Below, one piece after another: positions 1 to 11,662 of a DNA stretch of 64,000 nt. A model generated the notes under the pieces. The model was not told the origin of the DNA. It made no database searches and was given only the letters and a program-made list of their open reading frames with translations. Source of the DNA: Adenophora triphylla var. japonica. Its lineage: Eukaryota; Streptophyta; Magnoliopsida; Asterales; Campanulaceae. Positions within the stretch are counted from its first letter, which is position 1. Each line of letters opens with the position of its first letter. Position numbers and translations under genes: made by a program. The DNA is taken from NCBI GenBank assembly GCA_022495995.1, contig JAFEMH010002098.1, positions 1 to 64,000 of the forward strand, in the 5' to 3' direction.

Positions 1-900
1 TCACACACCTCCTCTTCTCTCTTCTTTCCACCTTAGCCTTCGGGCTCCCTCTATGACCCTTCGGGGCAATCTCGACCCCTTTCGGATCCTTTTCGAGGCC
101 TTCCGAGCTCCCTCGTGGTGCTCGAAGCCTCTCCGAGCCGCTCCCGCGACGCTCCCGCGCTGCCCCGAGGCACTCTCGAGGTACTCTGCGAGGCCCCTCG
201 TGGTACTCCGAGGCCTCGCCTGGTCTTTCCAAGGTGTCCCGCTCTTTCCGAGTCAAACCGGTAGCTTGAACGCACGCCAAAATCCTCTCGCCGAGTTGAC
301 CCGCCATCCCAACGCACGCCGAAACTACGCCCGAGTGACTCCCGCCATCCCAACGCACGCCGAAACTCGCCCGAGTGACTCCTGCCATCCCAACGCACGC
401 CGAACCTCGCCCGAACGCAGCCTACAATCTCAACTCACGCCGAAACTCGTCCGCGTACAACCGGCCCCTCCCGAAGCAATCCCGGTCCGTACCGGAACAC
501 TATTCCATCCTCAAACACTATTCCCCAGCGGAAGACAGACATGAACCAACATTGGTAAGGCTTCCTTCCATTACTATTTCAATACATTTCAATACATAGT
601 GTACAATGTAGACATCCGATACAGCATGCATTTTTAAAAGCACACACACACACACACAACAGTTAAAAGAATATTAGGGGTATCCGAAAGACTCGTTTTT
701 ACGAGGCGACTCGGGTGAGCTCTAAGATTCTAATATTCTCTTCCCGAGGAGTCATCTGACCTCCGAACTCAAAATCTCATCACACAAAAATAGTTTATTA
801 TTATTTTTAAACTGGTGTCCTTTTTCAATGTTTTGGGCTTAATAATAAAAACGGCGTGGCGACTCTACAAAGCAAAACACAGCGAGACACCTCCACCAAT
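1..900 (+). mobile_element. LTR fragment of a Tat/Ogre-like retrotransposon, plus orientation
   Basis: The stretch from about 686 to 866 reads like the 3' part of the LTR found on the other strand at 11293-11460. Both have an AAAGACTCGT...ACGAGGC stem-loop, then GGTGARCTCT, a pyrimidine-rich CTTCCC patch, CTGACCYCCGAAC, TTTCAATGTT and finally ACGGCGTGGCGACTC (851-865 here; reverse complement at 11328-11342). The two therefore belong to related families but lie in opposite orientations. The left end runs off the window. I see no second LTR and no clean primer-binding site after it, so it is a fragment. Confidence 0.55.
301..420 (+). repeat. 40-bp tandem repeat, three copies
   Basis: Three adjacent 40-base units start at 301, 341 and 381. 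Each contains GCCATCCCAACGCACGCCGA followed by a CTCGCCCGA-type tail; a shorter partial copy precedes them at about 268-300. Units one and two are almost identical and unit three is more diverged. They sit inside the left LTR fragment, so they are probably LTR-internal repeats. Confidence 0.8.
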
Positions 901-1084
901 GAAAAACGCTGCAAAGCGGCGAAATGCCAGATGCCGGGGCGCGAATGCGCTGCCTCTCAAATCCGGGCAATTTCAACTGTGCAATTCTTCAATAAATCCT
1001 TCTTGGAGGGTTTCTTTCCCACACGGACACTCCTTCGTCAGGTGAAAGGGTTTACATTTTTAACCACAGAGTACCTGATTTGGT

Positions 1085-1492
1085 ATGAAGAGCGAGCAGG
1101 TCCCGCATACCGGCTATAGAGGCTCGCCGTCGGGGATATTTAGGAGCCGACTACTCATCCACTCGATCTTTCCGAGATGCAGAGGCCCGAGGGAATCCAG
1201 ATTAATGTCACCGGCGATGTTGCCGAGGATTATCTGGAGGCAAGAGATCGGAGAGCCGCTTCCGAGGGATGATCCAGAGGTGAACGACGCAGAGAGGCTC
1301 GACAAGAGAGAGCCGCGTGGTTGCTTTGAGGGAGACTGGTCTGATTGAACCACCAGCGCGCGTTATTCCTGAATTGGGACGGGCTCAAACTGACCTATTC
1401 GACATTCCTAAGCCAAAGACCTCCCGGGGACCAAGGAAGAGGAAAGACAGAGGTACGAGTTTGGGAGCGGGAACAAACATCTAGACACCTTT
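1085..1492 (+). pseudogene. Broken plus-strand ORF downstream of the left LTR fragment
   Basis: Coding-like sequence continues across frames. One frame from an ATG at about 1179 reads MQRPEGIQINVTGDV and stops near 1272. Another frame gives a charged segment (DDPEVNDAERLDKREPRG). A third frame, about 1284-1492, ends PPARVIPELGRAQTDLF ... AGTNI then TAG. The charged, proline- and lysine-rich character resembles the leading part of a retrotransposon gag or the extra ORF of Ogre-like elements, but I do not recognise a domain. It may belong to the left plus-strand element. Alternatively it may be an antisense ORF of the minus-strand element. Confidence 0.35.
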
Positions 1493-2112
1493 CTGAGAGA
1501 TAGAAGACTCTTTATTTTTCTTTTGTTTGTACTTTTGGGAAAGAGATTTATTTGAACAGAATTTGAGTATCCCTTGATTACCTTAATGCAGACAAAATGG
1601 ATGTTTGAAATTTTATTCCTTTTATTCGCAGCAAGTTATTTGAGTCAAAAGTAGGCCGCGCTTGAACTCATCAAAAAGAGTATTAACTCCAAATGAACCT
1701 TTGAAAAAAACCTTGGAACTCTAATCAAAACACATTTTAGCAAGTCATAAGATTTTGCAGCATTTTTAGACCGAACCACAAGTGGTTGCCTACGTTCCCC
1801 TTTTGTAAGAGAACTAAGGGCTCAGGTCTCCGTAGTTCGACTCAATCCACTTTGTGTTTAAGAAAGGGGAAGACAGAAGGGGGACATGGTGCAACCCCGT
1901 TTTTTACTCTAGACCGCCCTTTTGTAGTGGTTTTCAATCTATCTCGGGTATATTCTTTTAGCACACGGCGCGTCCCTTGTTTTTGCATGGACTGCCTTTT
2001 GAGAGGTTTTCAGTCTCAACTGGGAAAATTTTGTTGCGCCTTTATTTTTATTTCTTTTCTTTTTTTTTTTTTATTTTTTTTTTTTATTTACGTAAGGGAG
2101 AAAGACTCAATT

Positions 2113-3200
2113 ACACATAATACCGCCGCAACTTGTCTCCGCGACGGGGTGCAAAAATGGGTTACCATCCAGATCCGCTAGCCGCATTGCTCCTCCGAGA
2201 ATATCTTCTTGACTAGGAATGGTCCAACCCAAACAGTGCCCACTTACCCAATGCACCGCTCCGATTTGCGTGCTTCATCTTGAGAACTAAATCACCAACC
2301 TTGATGTCTCCGGGTTTCACTTTCTTGTCAAAGGCACGGGCCATTCTTTTCGATATGCCCGATTGTGCTCCATGGCTTTTAGTCTCGCGTTCATCTAACG
2401 TTGCCAACTCGTTGTATCGACTTTGGAGCTGGCCAACCTCATTTATCTCATTCTCAAGCAACACCCGGAGGGATGGAATCTCTAGCTCAAAGGGCATAAC
2501 AGCCTCCATTCCATAGGTTAAAGCGTAAGGGGTTGCACCGATAGCAGTCTGAATTGAAGTGCGGTAGCCCCACAATGCTAAATGCAACTTTTCTGGCCAA
2601 TCCCTTCCTCGCTCGGCCATCTTCTTTATGATCCTCTCCAAATTCTTATTTGGCGGCCTCGACAAAGACTGTTTGTCCGCGGTCCGTATGGCGAAGACTT
2701 GTGACGTTTCGACCCCGTATTCCGTAAGCGTGCGACGCCTTCTCCCTCAAAATGGGTTCCATTGTCGAAATAATCTCATTAGGGACTCCGTAGCGGCGTA
2801 AAACTGTTCCTTTATGAAGCGGGCCACTTTCTTGGCCGTGAGCACTTTGTAAGATGCGCCTTCTACCCACTTTGTGAAGTAATCCACAAACTAATACGAA
2901 TGAGTGCCCATTACTCCTGCATCGGAGTTATCTTCCCAATGACGTCAATTCCCCATGTCGCGAAGGGCCAGGAGTTGTCATACAAGATAGATCATGAGGA
3001 GGGATATGGTTCGATTGGAGAATCACCGGCATTTGTCATAGGTTCGCACAAATTGAATACAATCGCCCATAGTAATCCGTAAGTAGCTCACTCGATGATG
3101 CTATGCATGAGAGATCGAGTGTTCATATGAGGTCCGCAGGCTTCATTGTGAACATCTTCCATTACTTTCTGAGCCTTTTCTTTGCTGATACAAAGCAGGA
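2113..3200 (-). pseudogene. Integrase region of the minus-strand Tat element (broken)
   Basis: The best preserved part, 2213-2665, reads NKNLERIIKKM, then ALWGYRTS, TAIGATPYALTYGMEAV and LEIPSLRVL. This is the C-terminal half of a Ty3/gypsy integrase core, followed by the basic domain (FDKKVKPGDIKVGDLVL). Upstream, about 3090-3200, EKAQKVMEDVHNEACGPHMN corresponds to the zinc-binding N-terminus. The catalytic core between them is split by frameshifts (2646-2870). The frame after LVLKM is shifted, so the final residues are not the usual ones. The protein would insert element cDNA into the genome but cannot be made intact here. Confidence 0.8.
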
Positions 3201-3445
3201 GAGGGCAACCTTTCCTTTTCTTCCACAATTCATTGCCAAATATAACGTACTGAGCCGATAGCCTTTTCAAAGCCTGCAGACTCTTGGCATGAATCCCTTT
3301 TGGGTCTCCTTCTTCACCGGAGGGGAGAGATGCTTCACCATGCTTGAGGTATTGGAAAATCTGACTGTACCACGGCTCATTGACGGTTTCGACCTCTATT
3401 TCACAGCAGTATGCAGGATTTTCTCGCCTACCGACCCTGAATGGT

Positions 3446-3845
3446 TTAATTGACTTTCCTTCTGGGATCTCTACCACGGAGACCAGAGTAGCTAGGGCAT
3501 CGGCAAATCTGTTCTTGTCTCGTGGCAGGAATTGGAACGACACTTCCTTGAACTGGCCAACGAGCTCTGCAATGTAAGTGTGATACTTTAAGGCATGGAT
3601 CCGAGGTTTTCCATCTCGTTAGCGGCCGATTGATTATCAATTGGGAATCACCGAACACTTCCAATTCTTCCACATATCACTCAAGGGCGTTTTTCTAGAC
3701 CGGCTATACAAGCTTCGTACTCGGCCGCATTGTTGGTAACCGAGAAATTCAACTTGATAGCAATAGGGGTATGCATATCATTCGGGTCTACCAAGACCAT
3801 CCCGATACCATTTCCTCTTTATTCGCCGCTCCATCAAAGAATAAT
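3446..3845 (-). pseudogene. Second (archaeal-type) RNase H domain, broken
   Basis: Minus-strand reading gives FDGAAN near 3835, NNAAEYEACIAGLE near 3720 and EVFGDSQLIINR near 3650, in different frames. These carry the D, E and D residues expected for an RNase H fold. Position between the RT-linked RNase H and integrase is diagnostic of the Tat lineage. Just downstream, FLPRDKNRFADALATL (about 3490-3540) matches the usual continuation of this region. Several frameshifts make it non-functional. Confidence 0.75.
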
Positions 3846-4115
3846 CGCCATCGGTTTCCATTTTCTATAACGAGAATCCCTTCATCTCGGAAACCGGAGA
3901 TCCGGCCCTGGATTCTCAGTACTAGGGAAATCGCCAATTGGTCCGCGAGCTTGTCCCTTGATTGACTTCCTGATCACGTACTTGATATCAAACTCACCCA
4001 AAGAAGGTCCACTTAGCCAATCTGGTGGAAATGTTGCCTCTATCACCTTGGAACAGTATCTCGATCGGGTCCATCTTGGAGACCAAGTGCACCGTGTGGG
4101 ATAGCATATAGTGCT

Positions 4116-5148
4116 TCAGCCTTCCCAACTACTCCAAACCAGAGCCGCGCACGTCTTTTCAAGGGCGTAGTAATTCAACTCGCTACCTTGGAATTTACGA
4201 TCGACAAAATATATGGCATTCTCGACCTTGGAGTCTTTCTCTTCTTGCGCTAGCATGGCTCCAATAGCCGTGTCTCGCGACCGTCGATATAGCAAGTAAA
4301 GGCTTGTTCTCGTGAGGTGGGCAAAGGATAGGAGGATTGACGAGGTAAGCTTTGATCCTTTCGAAAGCCGCTTGGCATTCCTCATCCCAAACCACTTCCC
4401 GATTCTTCTTCAATAACTTAAAGATTGGCTCACATATAGAGGTCACCGGTTGATGAATCCGCCGATGTACCGTGCACGACCCATGAAACCTTTCACTTCG
4501 GAGACAAGCTTCTGGTGGCTTCATCTCGACAATCGCTTTGACCTTTCTCGGGATCTACTTCGATGCCTCTCTCTCGCGACTATGTAGCCCAAGACTTTAC
4601 CCCTGATAACCCCAAAAGTACACTTGGCGGGATTTAGCCTCATAGAATGTTCCCGAAGTCTCGTCAAGAACTTCCTTAAATCCTTGAAGTGCCGCCCGTC
4701 CGACCCTTTTGAGTGAATAATCATATCGTCCACATACACTTCAATCTCCTTGTGGATCATGTCGTGAAACAGGTGGTGACGGCCCTCTCGGTAGGTAGCC
4801 CCAAAGATTCTTCAACCCGAATGGCATCACAAAGGTAACAATACGTACCCCATGGAGTTGTAAATGTTGTTTTGTCTTGATCTTCCTCACCATCTTAACT
4901 GGGTTATAACCCGCAAAGCCATCAACGAAAGATTTGACCTCGTAGTTCGCGGTTGCATCTACCAAAGATATCAATGTTAGGCAAAGGGAAGTCATCTTTG
5001 GGACTAGCCTTATTAAGATCCCTAAGTCTACACAAACCCTACTTTTCCATTTGCTTTTGTAATCGTGACTATGTTTGCCAACCAGTGCCGGATATTCAAT
5101 TACTTTGATGAAGCCTACCCGTAAGAGTTTCTCAATCTCTTCTTTCAC
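4116..5148 (-). pseudogene. Reverse transcriptase and RNase H of the minus-strand Tat element, broken
   Basis: Three overlapping frames carry RT landmarks in order: KVIEYP and VCVDLG, FVDGFAGYNPVKM, TFVMPFGLKN, and the catalytic YVDDMIIHSKG (near 4700-4735). RLNPAKCTFGV follows. The connection and RNase H part reads WDEECQAAFERIK, and ENAIYFVDRKFQGSELNYYALEKTC near 4116-4250. Each part is normal for Ty3/gypsy, but at least three frame changes separate them. It would copy element RNA to DNA if intact. Confidence 0.85.
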
Positions 5149-5337
5149 CTCGCAAGGACCACTCGAGCTTGATTCGTCTCAACTTCGCTTGATCGGCTTA
5201 ATTTCTCGGATTTAGGGGAATCCGATGCTCTACGATAGATGAATCCAGACCGGCATATCCTCGTAAGACCAAGCAAAGACGTCCACATATTCTTTAAGCA
5301 ATTCAACCAGGCAACCCGTTCATCTCCTGAGAAGAAA

Positions 5338-6671
5338 TTACCAATCCGTGTTTCTTCGGGTTCTTCTACTGCTCCCTGTGTTCACCGTCGTCATTACCTC
5401 ATCGGCAGCTTGGGCCCGACTTTCCTTTTGCTCGCGAACCTGCTTTGAATTATATTCTAAAAATTGTTCATTTATTAAGTCTGCATTATCTTCAATTGAA
5501 TCTGGCTTAATTATTTTCAAATCTTGATGATTAATTTTAGTTAAGCGTTCAATTGTTAGATTGGCAATCACAGGATACTCAGAAAGGTCGACCATTTTAT
5601 TCAAGGCATAGGGAAAAACAGTGTTTACAACTCGAAGATGGTCTTCTATCGTGAGGACATCGGACCGATCGGAGGACTCAAATTCAATCACAAAGGACTC
5701 TGGGGACTGACTCAGGACACGGGGAACAAATTTAGACTTGGACGGACAAGGACGAGGTTTGAGCCCGAGCTTTCCAATCATAGTCTCCCTGTCTGCAACC
5801 GGCCCCCGGAATGAAGTCCAGATCTGTAGCGGCTCCTCTGCGATGGTTTTCAAACTGTTCAGATCTGCAACCGATCCTTTCTCAAACTCCAAAGACAGCC
5901 TATCACCTCACTATCGTAGGAAAAGTCAATCAAATCTCCGAGATCTTCAACAAGAACAAGCCCTTCGCAGTAACTTCTCTCGTAGGTACGCCACCTTCGA
6001 GTTCGCCGCCGCCCGATTCTCAAACAATTCGTCAACTCACCGTCAATATCTAAAGGGTCCATCCCACGGATTTTGTGCACAATGTATTCATCCAAAGCAA
6101 GCTTCTCAAGCCGGTTCACATAATCGTGTCCCCAGAGATGGTAACCGTTCTCGTAAGTAGCGGTCACACACTGGCCTTTTGGGCAAGTTATCAAACATTT
6201 CCTTCACCGGATTTTCGCTATTGGCAAAATTCCGAATCGTTCTCATTCTTTCTTCCATTTGGCTCGCCTTGGCTCGGGCAAACAAACATTTCTCCATCAT
6301 CCTTGACAAAGTGTTGGTTCAAGGACCAACCGTACGGCGCATTTCGTGCCTTTTGTACCTCCTTCCAAAGAACTCGAGGCCATCTTTTCTTTAAACGCTT
6401 CAGCCCTATCATATGCTTTATCTTCCTTTGTCATTACATACCCTAGCCTCGCCTATTCCTCTTGGCTTCGGTATCACAAGCCGACACGGTCCCTCGTTGG
6501 CGTTTTCCCAAACTCTGCACTGTGGATGTAGCTCATACCTCTCAGCATTTTCAATACAGGGGGAATCTTGTCTGAAGACGTCGTCAAATCTATGGTGCAG
6601 ACCTGTCCTTTAGGTTTCTCAATTGTGAATCCACTGAGCATAGGATTTTCCTGGTCGAGCTTGATTTCCAT
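5338..6671 (-). pseudogene. Protease-RT linker region of the minus-strand Tat element
   Basis: Several overlapping minus-strand frames cover the interval between protease and RT. They contain acidic, low-complexity stretches such as IKPDSIEDNADLINEQF and QKESRAQAADEVMTT, and SAEFGKTPTRDR near the upstream end. Tat/Ogre-like elements usually have a long, poorly conserved linker here. I see no separate enzyme motif. Stops interrupt each frame. Confidence 0.5.
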
Positions 6672-6791
6672 ACTGGTACGGTGTTGGTACTGGTTTCCCC
6701 GATCGTAACGCTATCACCATAGATGGTTGTCAGCACTCCATCTTGCACAAATTTTAAACACTGATGAAGAGTGGAGGCCACTGCTCCAATC

Positions 6792-7338
6792 TCAGCGAAT
6801 CCACCTGGCCTCGCCCAATAACGCCGAGAATGTTACCGGAATATCGATAACTTGAAAGTCCACCACCATTTCTTTGCCCCCAAACATCAAGTTCAGAGTG
6901 ACTATTCCCAATACTGCCCGGGATGTGGAATCGTAAGCCTTTATGGTTTGATTGGATGGTTTAAGGTTTTGTGCATTAATGTCCAACATACTCATCATTT
7001 TAGCAGGGAGCACATTCATAGCTGACACATTATCTACCAACACGTGAGGAATCCGCCATCCTTCCAGGGGTACTGTGATGTGTAGAGATTCGTTATGCTT
7101 CGCACCATAAGCAAAGTGTGTCAAGATCCGTAAAAGTAATAATGTTTCCATACTGTGCAGTCCCGATTAACTGACAGGCTTCGTCTGGGGTGGCATTGAC
7201 AGACACTTTCGTTTTGGCCAGGGCCTCTTCTAACTTTAGCTTATGAGGGTAGGAGGATGTAAGTAAAGACCATAAAGAGATATCGGCTTGTGTTCTCTTC
7301 AACCGCTGGCCAAAATTGGATCTTCCCGACTTCTTCAT
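6792..7338 (-). pseudogene. Retropepsin-like protease of the minus-strand Tat element
   Basis: The minus strand reads RIPHVLVDNVSAMNVLPAKM, the position of the usual VDxGSAxNxLP active-site motif. The aspartate is kept but the following residues are N-V rather than the usual G-S type. AYDSTSRAVLGIVTLNL and FQVIDIPVTFSALLGEARWI follow, as in gypsy proteases. The altered active-site loop and a frame change near 7100-7150 suggest it is inactive. Confidence 0.75.
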
Positions 7339-7882
7339 CTCCCCGCCGGTTTGTATGGATTCTGAAAGGATTGGGGACGCGCAACTGCAACCGCTTTACC
7401 TTTCCCAGAGGGATCTGCATCATTGTTCCCAACATTCTTCCAGATCTAGTCAGCAAATTAACTTCCTGATCTTTCTCAACCACAAAATCTTTACTGGCCT
7501 CCTTGAGTTCTGCTAGCGAAATTGGGACAAGACGAGTTCTGTATGCCCACGCCGCCTGCCTTATCTCATTTATAGACAATGGGGCCTCCACATTAGCCGC
7601 TATCCTGAGTTCCTCTAGAGAGATTGGGGAATCCCTAGGAACCATGGAAGATATGGTGTTGGCAATCAAACTCTCTTCGTAATCATCATAATCAACAGTA
7701 TTATTCAAATCATACAAATCGTCAAGATACAAAACATAGCAGAAATTATTTTTCATTTCATCAGAACAATAGTTTACATCAGTCACATCTCTACTACAAT
7801 CATCACTAACCTTTCCATCCATGGGTTCCCCAAATTCTATTACATTAACAAAATAGTCTTGGCCAAAGTCCATGAGATTCAC
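7241..7882 (-). pseudogene. Gag-protease spacer ORF of the minus-strand Tat element
   Basis: A 213-codon minus-strand frame is very acidic in its first half (DDCSRDVTDVNYCSDEM, YDDYEESL). It contains a repeated helix-like motif (ISLEELRIAANVEAPLSINEI, then ISLAELKEASKDFVVEKDQE). It ends near the start of the protease frame and overlaps it. It looks like the divergent spacer between gag and protease. I do not recognise a conserved domain. Confidence 0.5.
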
Positions 7883-8125
7883 AAAGTGTTGTTAAAGGGG
7901 GTCAGCCGACGACATTAGGACGGGGACGTTTCAATCTTCTTTTCATCTACCAACCCTTGGATAATCTTTTGGGCGAGAAGCAATTATTGGTGGTGTGCCC
8001 AGAAACCGGTGGAACCGACAATATTTACTTGTATCCAGATTGGGATTAGGATTGGCAGTGTCCGTAGTTCTCCAACGGCTTTATCATCCCGCCCCGAGTA
8101 ATCCATTGTAGACCTCCTCTCGTAG

Positions 8126-9963
8126 TCATACCCAAATCATCAAACTTTCTCTCGTGGCCTTCGTCGAAATCTTTCCACCATTGGAACCATTATTTCCCTC
8201 CTTGCAGTTGTTGACAATGTTATCCTTAACTATTTCTCTTCCTTTTCGCACCACGGCTGGGACCGGGTTTGCCGTCCCAGATCTCGAAACCTCCACTACC
8301 ACCGTTTCCACTAGCATTCGCGTTCGGGTTTGGTTGAACAATCTATTCTCACTCCTAGCTCCCATTCCGACCATTTCTCGCAAATCCGGATACCAACCTT
8401 TCCCGATGGCTTCCCTAAGTACTGGCTTCACACATGACAAGAAGATGTCCTTTTGGTCCTGAAGGGGGATAGGCTCCGACAGCTCATTAAGCTTAGCATT
8501 CCAACGCTTATAAAATTCTGTAATTGATTCATCAGCCTTCTGGATAGTCCCTACTAAATCATCCCGAGTAGTACGCCATTCTAAGTTGCCTCTGTACTTT
8601 TCCAAAAAGGTCTCCGTAATTTGGCTCCAAGTAGAGCGGCATTCTTGTTTCAGGGCCAAAAACCATGTGAGAGTTGGTCCTTTCAAAGTCAAATGAAAGT
8701 GGGATGCCATAAACTCGGGCGTGCAGCCCATCGCTCCCATAGTCATTACATAAGTATCCACATGCGTTTTTAGACAAGCAGTACCATCGAAGTTCATTTT
8801 TGGCATCTTGAATTTGTGAGGCAAAGGCGTTACCTGGGCTGGATCCACCACTCTGAGACCGCTAGAACCCACAGTCGCCGTTTATTTGCTGCATCTGCTT
8901 CAATAATGTCGTTACTTCTGGGGTTAAACCTGGAATCTGGGGGATAGCGGGAGCTATTGTCGAAGACGATATGGGGAAATCTGATTTAGGTCCAACGGGC
9001 AAAGTGGCTTGTGGGAGACCGAGGGTACTGGGGATACCAAGATTACTGTCCAACAAACTAACAGAGCTGGGAATTCTGTTCCCGTACATATCATAGCCAT
9101 TGAACTCACATGCCGGGTTCTCGAAACCGCATCGCGCTGGTTGACCTCCTCGATTTGACCAAGAGAAGAGAATCATGTACCGACACACGGAGCCGAATAG
9201 GGGTAGAACCATAAAGATGCTGAGTAAGGGGAGAACACACTGTGGGTTGAGAAAAACTGCCTTGGGTCTGAAACTGCTGATACCTCAGAATACTATCTTG
9301 GCAAATCTGATTCTCTGAGAGACGGTACTGACCATTCGGCTGCACATTGTACTGACCACCCTGATAGCCGTCGGGATACACACTGAACTGAGGTTGGGAG
9401 TAACTGGCTTGGAACTGAGACCCATACTGAACCTGTGGCATCGGGGCACTGGGAGTCGGAGAGGAAGTGAGATCAAGGAAGTTCACTGGATGACCACCAC
9501 TCTTACTAGGACCTTGCTGAGTCACATGGTTATATGCTTGGGAAGAAGGGGGAGAAAATTTTCCTTGGCCACTCGTGATCACTCCTGGAGACAGCATTTG
9601 CTCGGGGCGCGGGACATAGCTTATGGGAGGAGGCATAGCATTGTAACTGGGTGGAGCAAGCTGGACAGGAGAAGCGGATCCAATTTCGTTATTGCCCTCT
9701 TCAGTAACTTCCTCATAGGAACCATCTTCTCTGCGGAGCACTGCGATCCCTCGGGCTCTCATGGCCTCAACAAAGCGGTTATGAACTTCTTCTTCTCGGA
9801 TTTTGGCATTCTGAGCTGACAGGCGGGCCTCACGCTCCCTGGTCAAAGCGGCTTCCAGATTCATCCTCAACTCATCTGTAGACAGATCATTCAAGCTTGG
9901 CTGACTCAACGAACCCGACCCTCCAGCAGACGGAGCGGAAAACACATCTCCATTTCCTGACAT
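8126..9963 (-). pseudogene. Gag of the minus-strand Tat element
   Basis: The upstream frame (ATG at 9963, open further to 10026) starts MSGNGDVFS and has a charged helical part (ELRMNLEAALTREREARLSAQ), then a proline, glutamine and tyrosine-rich stretch. After a frame change near 9110, the downstream frame (8126-8872) carries the capsid-like domain: FKMPKMNFDGTAC, HFHLTLKGPTLTWF, ITETFLEKYRGN and ESITEFYKRWNAKL. This order matches the retrotransposon gag domain of the Tat group. A zinc knuckle is not obvious. Frameshifts make it a pseudogene. Confidence 0.8.
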
Positions 9964-10026
9964 GCTTGATTCTGTACTGACTAAAACTTCGGAAATTGCC
10001 TGAACTTCTTTGACAACCCGGACCAA

Positions 10027-11273
10027 ACGAGCTCCTGGGACAGATGATCGACTCCAACTCGCCGTAGCTGCAGGGGTATATGCGGGTTTATAAGGTAAAG
10101 AAGGAAAAGGAAGAATTATGGGAGAGGGAAGGAAATGAAGGACAGACTTGCGCAGACAATCTTATTCATCTTCAAGTATAAATCGGTGGTTTAAATCCTA
10201 AGAACGGTTGGGAAAGGCTAACCCTTTATTTATGCACACTATACCTTGGGGAAACTTAGGGACACACCATCCACAAATACACCAAACGTATTGGTCCAAA
10301 ATTAATAATAGGCAATAGTACCTAGTCAAAACCGAAGCATTTATGGGACGAACGAGTAACCCCAATTTCCGGAGAAATTTGGGCAGCATAACGGGTATTC
10401 CTGAAGAAATTCAAGGAAAAATCCGGCATGACCTCTCGTCGGTGCACGTTGACAAAGCGACATGATATCTCGTTAGAACATGCCGTGAGAACGACATGTC
10501 CTTTCGTGAAACCATGTTGCGATGGCAACATGCACACACGTGCTAGGTTTTGGGGTAGGTATGAAGGCTTATTAGGAATTTTGGAACAATTTATTTTTAG
10601 TGTATTTGAAAATGTCGTGTCAAAACCAACCGTTTTGGGTAAGGTTTAAATGTGTGGCGCCACCTATAACGCACTAAGGGGATGGGTTTGACATTAGGCG
10701 CTCAAGCGTAAGCGACATACATCACTATCCGCGATGCCGTCAATCGCACCCGAGGGCTCTAAAATCTACGTGAAGTAGTGTGCGGGATGGCTATGTTCCT
10801 TTATTTTGCGAAAAATGATTTTTATATATATTTTTTTTATTATTATTTTTAACAAAAAAGAAAAAGGAAACTACACACACACACCCCACAGAGTACAATA
10901 AGCGGGAAACCAATAAATCAACCACAGGGACTGCCCAAAATCATCAACTAAACCAAGAAACCAAAATTCTGCAAACTGGCCACTTCTGTCGCGTGACACA
11001 GGACAGCAAATGCAAGTTCTGTTGCGTGACAGAAGGGTCCAATTCCAGAATTCTGAAGATTACACTTAGGAACAGCCCCAGCCTCGAAGTTCAACAACGC
11101 AACTCAGGCTCAAGCAAAAGAACAAGCAAAGCAGAAAGCAAGGACAATCAAACAAAGCACATAATATGCAAACAATACATATGATGCCACAAACAAAGCA
11201 CATATAAGTGAATGAATTGGATGTTGAACGTACACGAAAGTTTGACCCACTTTTTGAAAACCAAGTTTCAAGT
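10027..11273 (-). other. 5' leader of the minus-strand Tat element
   Basis: About 1.2 kb between the primer-binding site and gag holds no convincing ORF. It contains an AT-rich tract at about 10810-10860 and one paired-hairpin block (10987-11034) of the type that also occurs in the adjoining LTR. Tat/Ogre-like elements commonly have a long leader here. Confidence 0.55.
10987..11034. repeat. Paired-hairpin block 1 (TGTCGCGTGACA type)
   Basis: Two short hairpins lie 18 bases apart: TGTC-GCGT-GACA at 10987-10998 and TTCTGT-TGCGTG-ACAGAA at 11017-11034. Similar pairs occur at 11663-11709, 15511-15557 and, without good stems, 16201-16255. Confidence 0.6.
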
Positions 11274-11291
11274 TCCCCAGCGGAGTCGCCA
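11274..11291 (-). other. Primer-binding site matching tRNA-Arg
   Basis: The minus strand reads TGGCGACTCCGCTGGGGA. From memory this is an exact 18-base complement of the 3' end, including CCA, of plant tRNA-Arg(ACG), which has been reported as the primer of Ogre-type elements. One spacer base separates it from the LTR end, which reads ...CATTCA. This fixes the 5' LTR boundary at 11293 and the element's orientation. Confidence 0.85.
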
Positions 11292-11662
11292 CTGAATGTG
11301 CGCTCGCCCGAAAATTTTGATAAAAAGGAGTCGCCACGCCGTTTTTAAGGAAACATTGAAAACCTTTTGTAAAGAGAAAGTGGGTTCGGGGGTCAGGTTA
11401 CGTGTTGGGAAGAACCGAGAGTTCACCCAACACGCCTCGTCCGTAGACGAGTCTTTCTAACGTTCAACATTCAATACATTCAAGTGTGTGTGCTAGTGTG
11501 TGAGACAAGATATGTATGGAATGCATAGAAATACTTTGTTTTATTGCTCAAAAGAAGGAGGAAACAACTTGTAAGCCATTTGACTATGGGAGGCTACATC
11601 CCATATTACAAGAGGAATGAACATGACTTACAACTAAAATGAACCTACTGCATAGGCTTGTT

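Larger units (their letters stand above)
1500..11292 (-). mobile_element. Body of a degenerate Ty3/gypsy Tat-group retrotransposon
   Basis: Read on the minus strand the order is primer-binding site (11274-11291), 5' leader, gag, protease, linker, RT, RNase H, a second RNase H, integrase and a 3' untranslated region. This is the Ty3/gypsy order, and the second (archaeal-type) RNase H between RNase H and integrase marks the Tat/Ogre group. The 3' region (1500-2100) holds a CGAACTACGGAGACCTGA-like motif and a GAACGTAGGCAACC motif on the minus strand, which recur in this group. Frameshifts and stops break every domain. No minus-oriented 3' LTR is visible at the left, so the element is truncated or rearranged near 1.5 kb. 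Confidence 0.85.

Noticed and set aside
53..544. Plus-strand 163-codon ORF at the left edge
   Set aside because: It crosses a 40-bp tandem repeat in an LTR fragment and has no domain; GC-rich sequence gives open frames on both strands.
1..11460. Inverted pair of LTR-like ends taken as one complete element
   Set aside because: True LTRs of one element are direct repeats; these are inverted and diverged, so they cannot be the two ends of one insertion.
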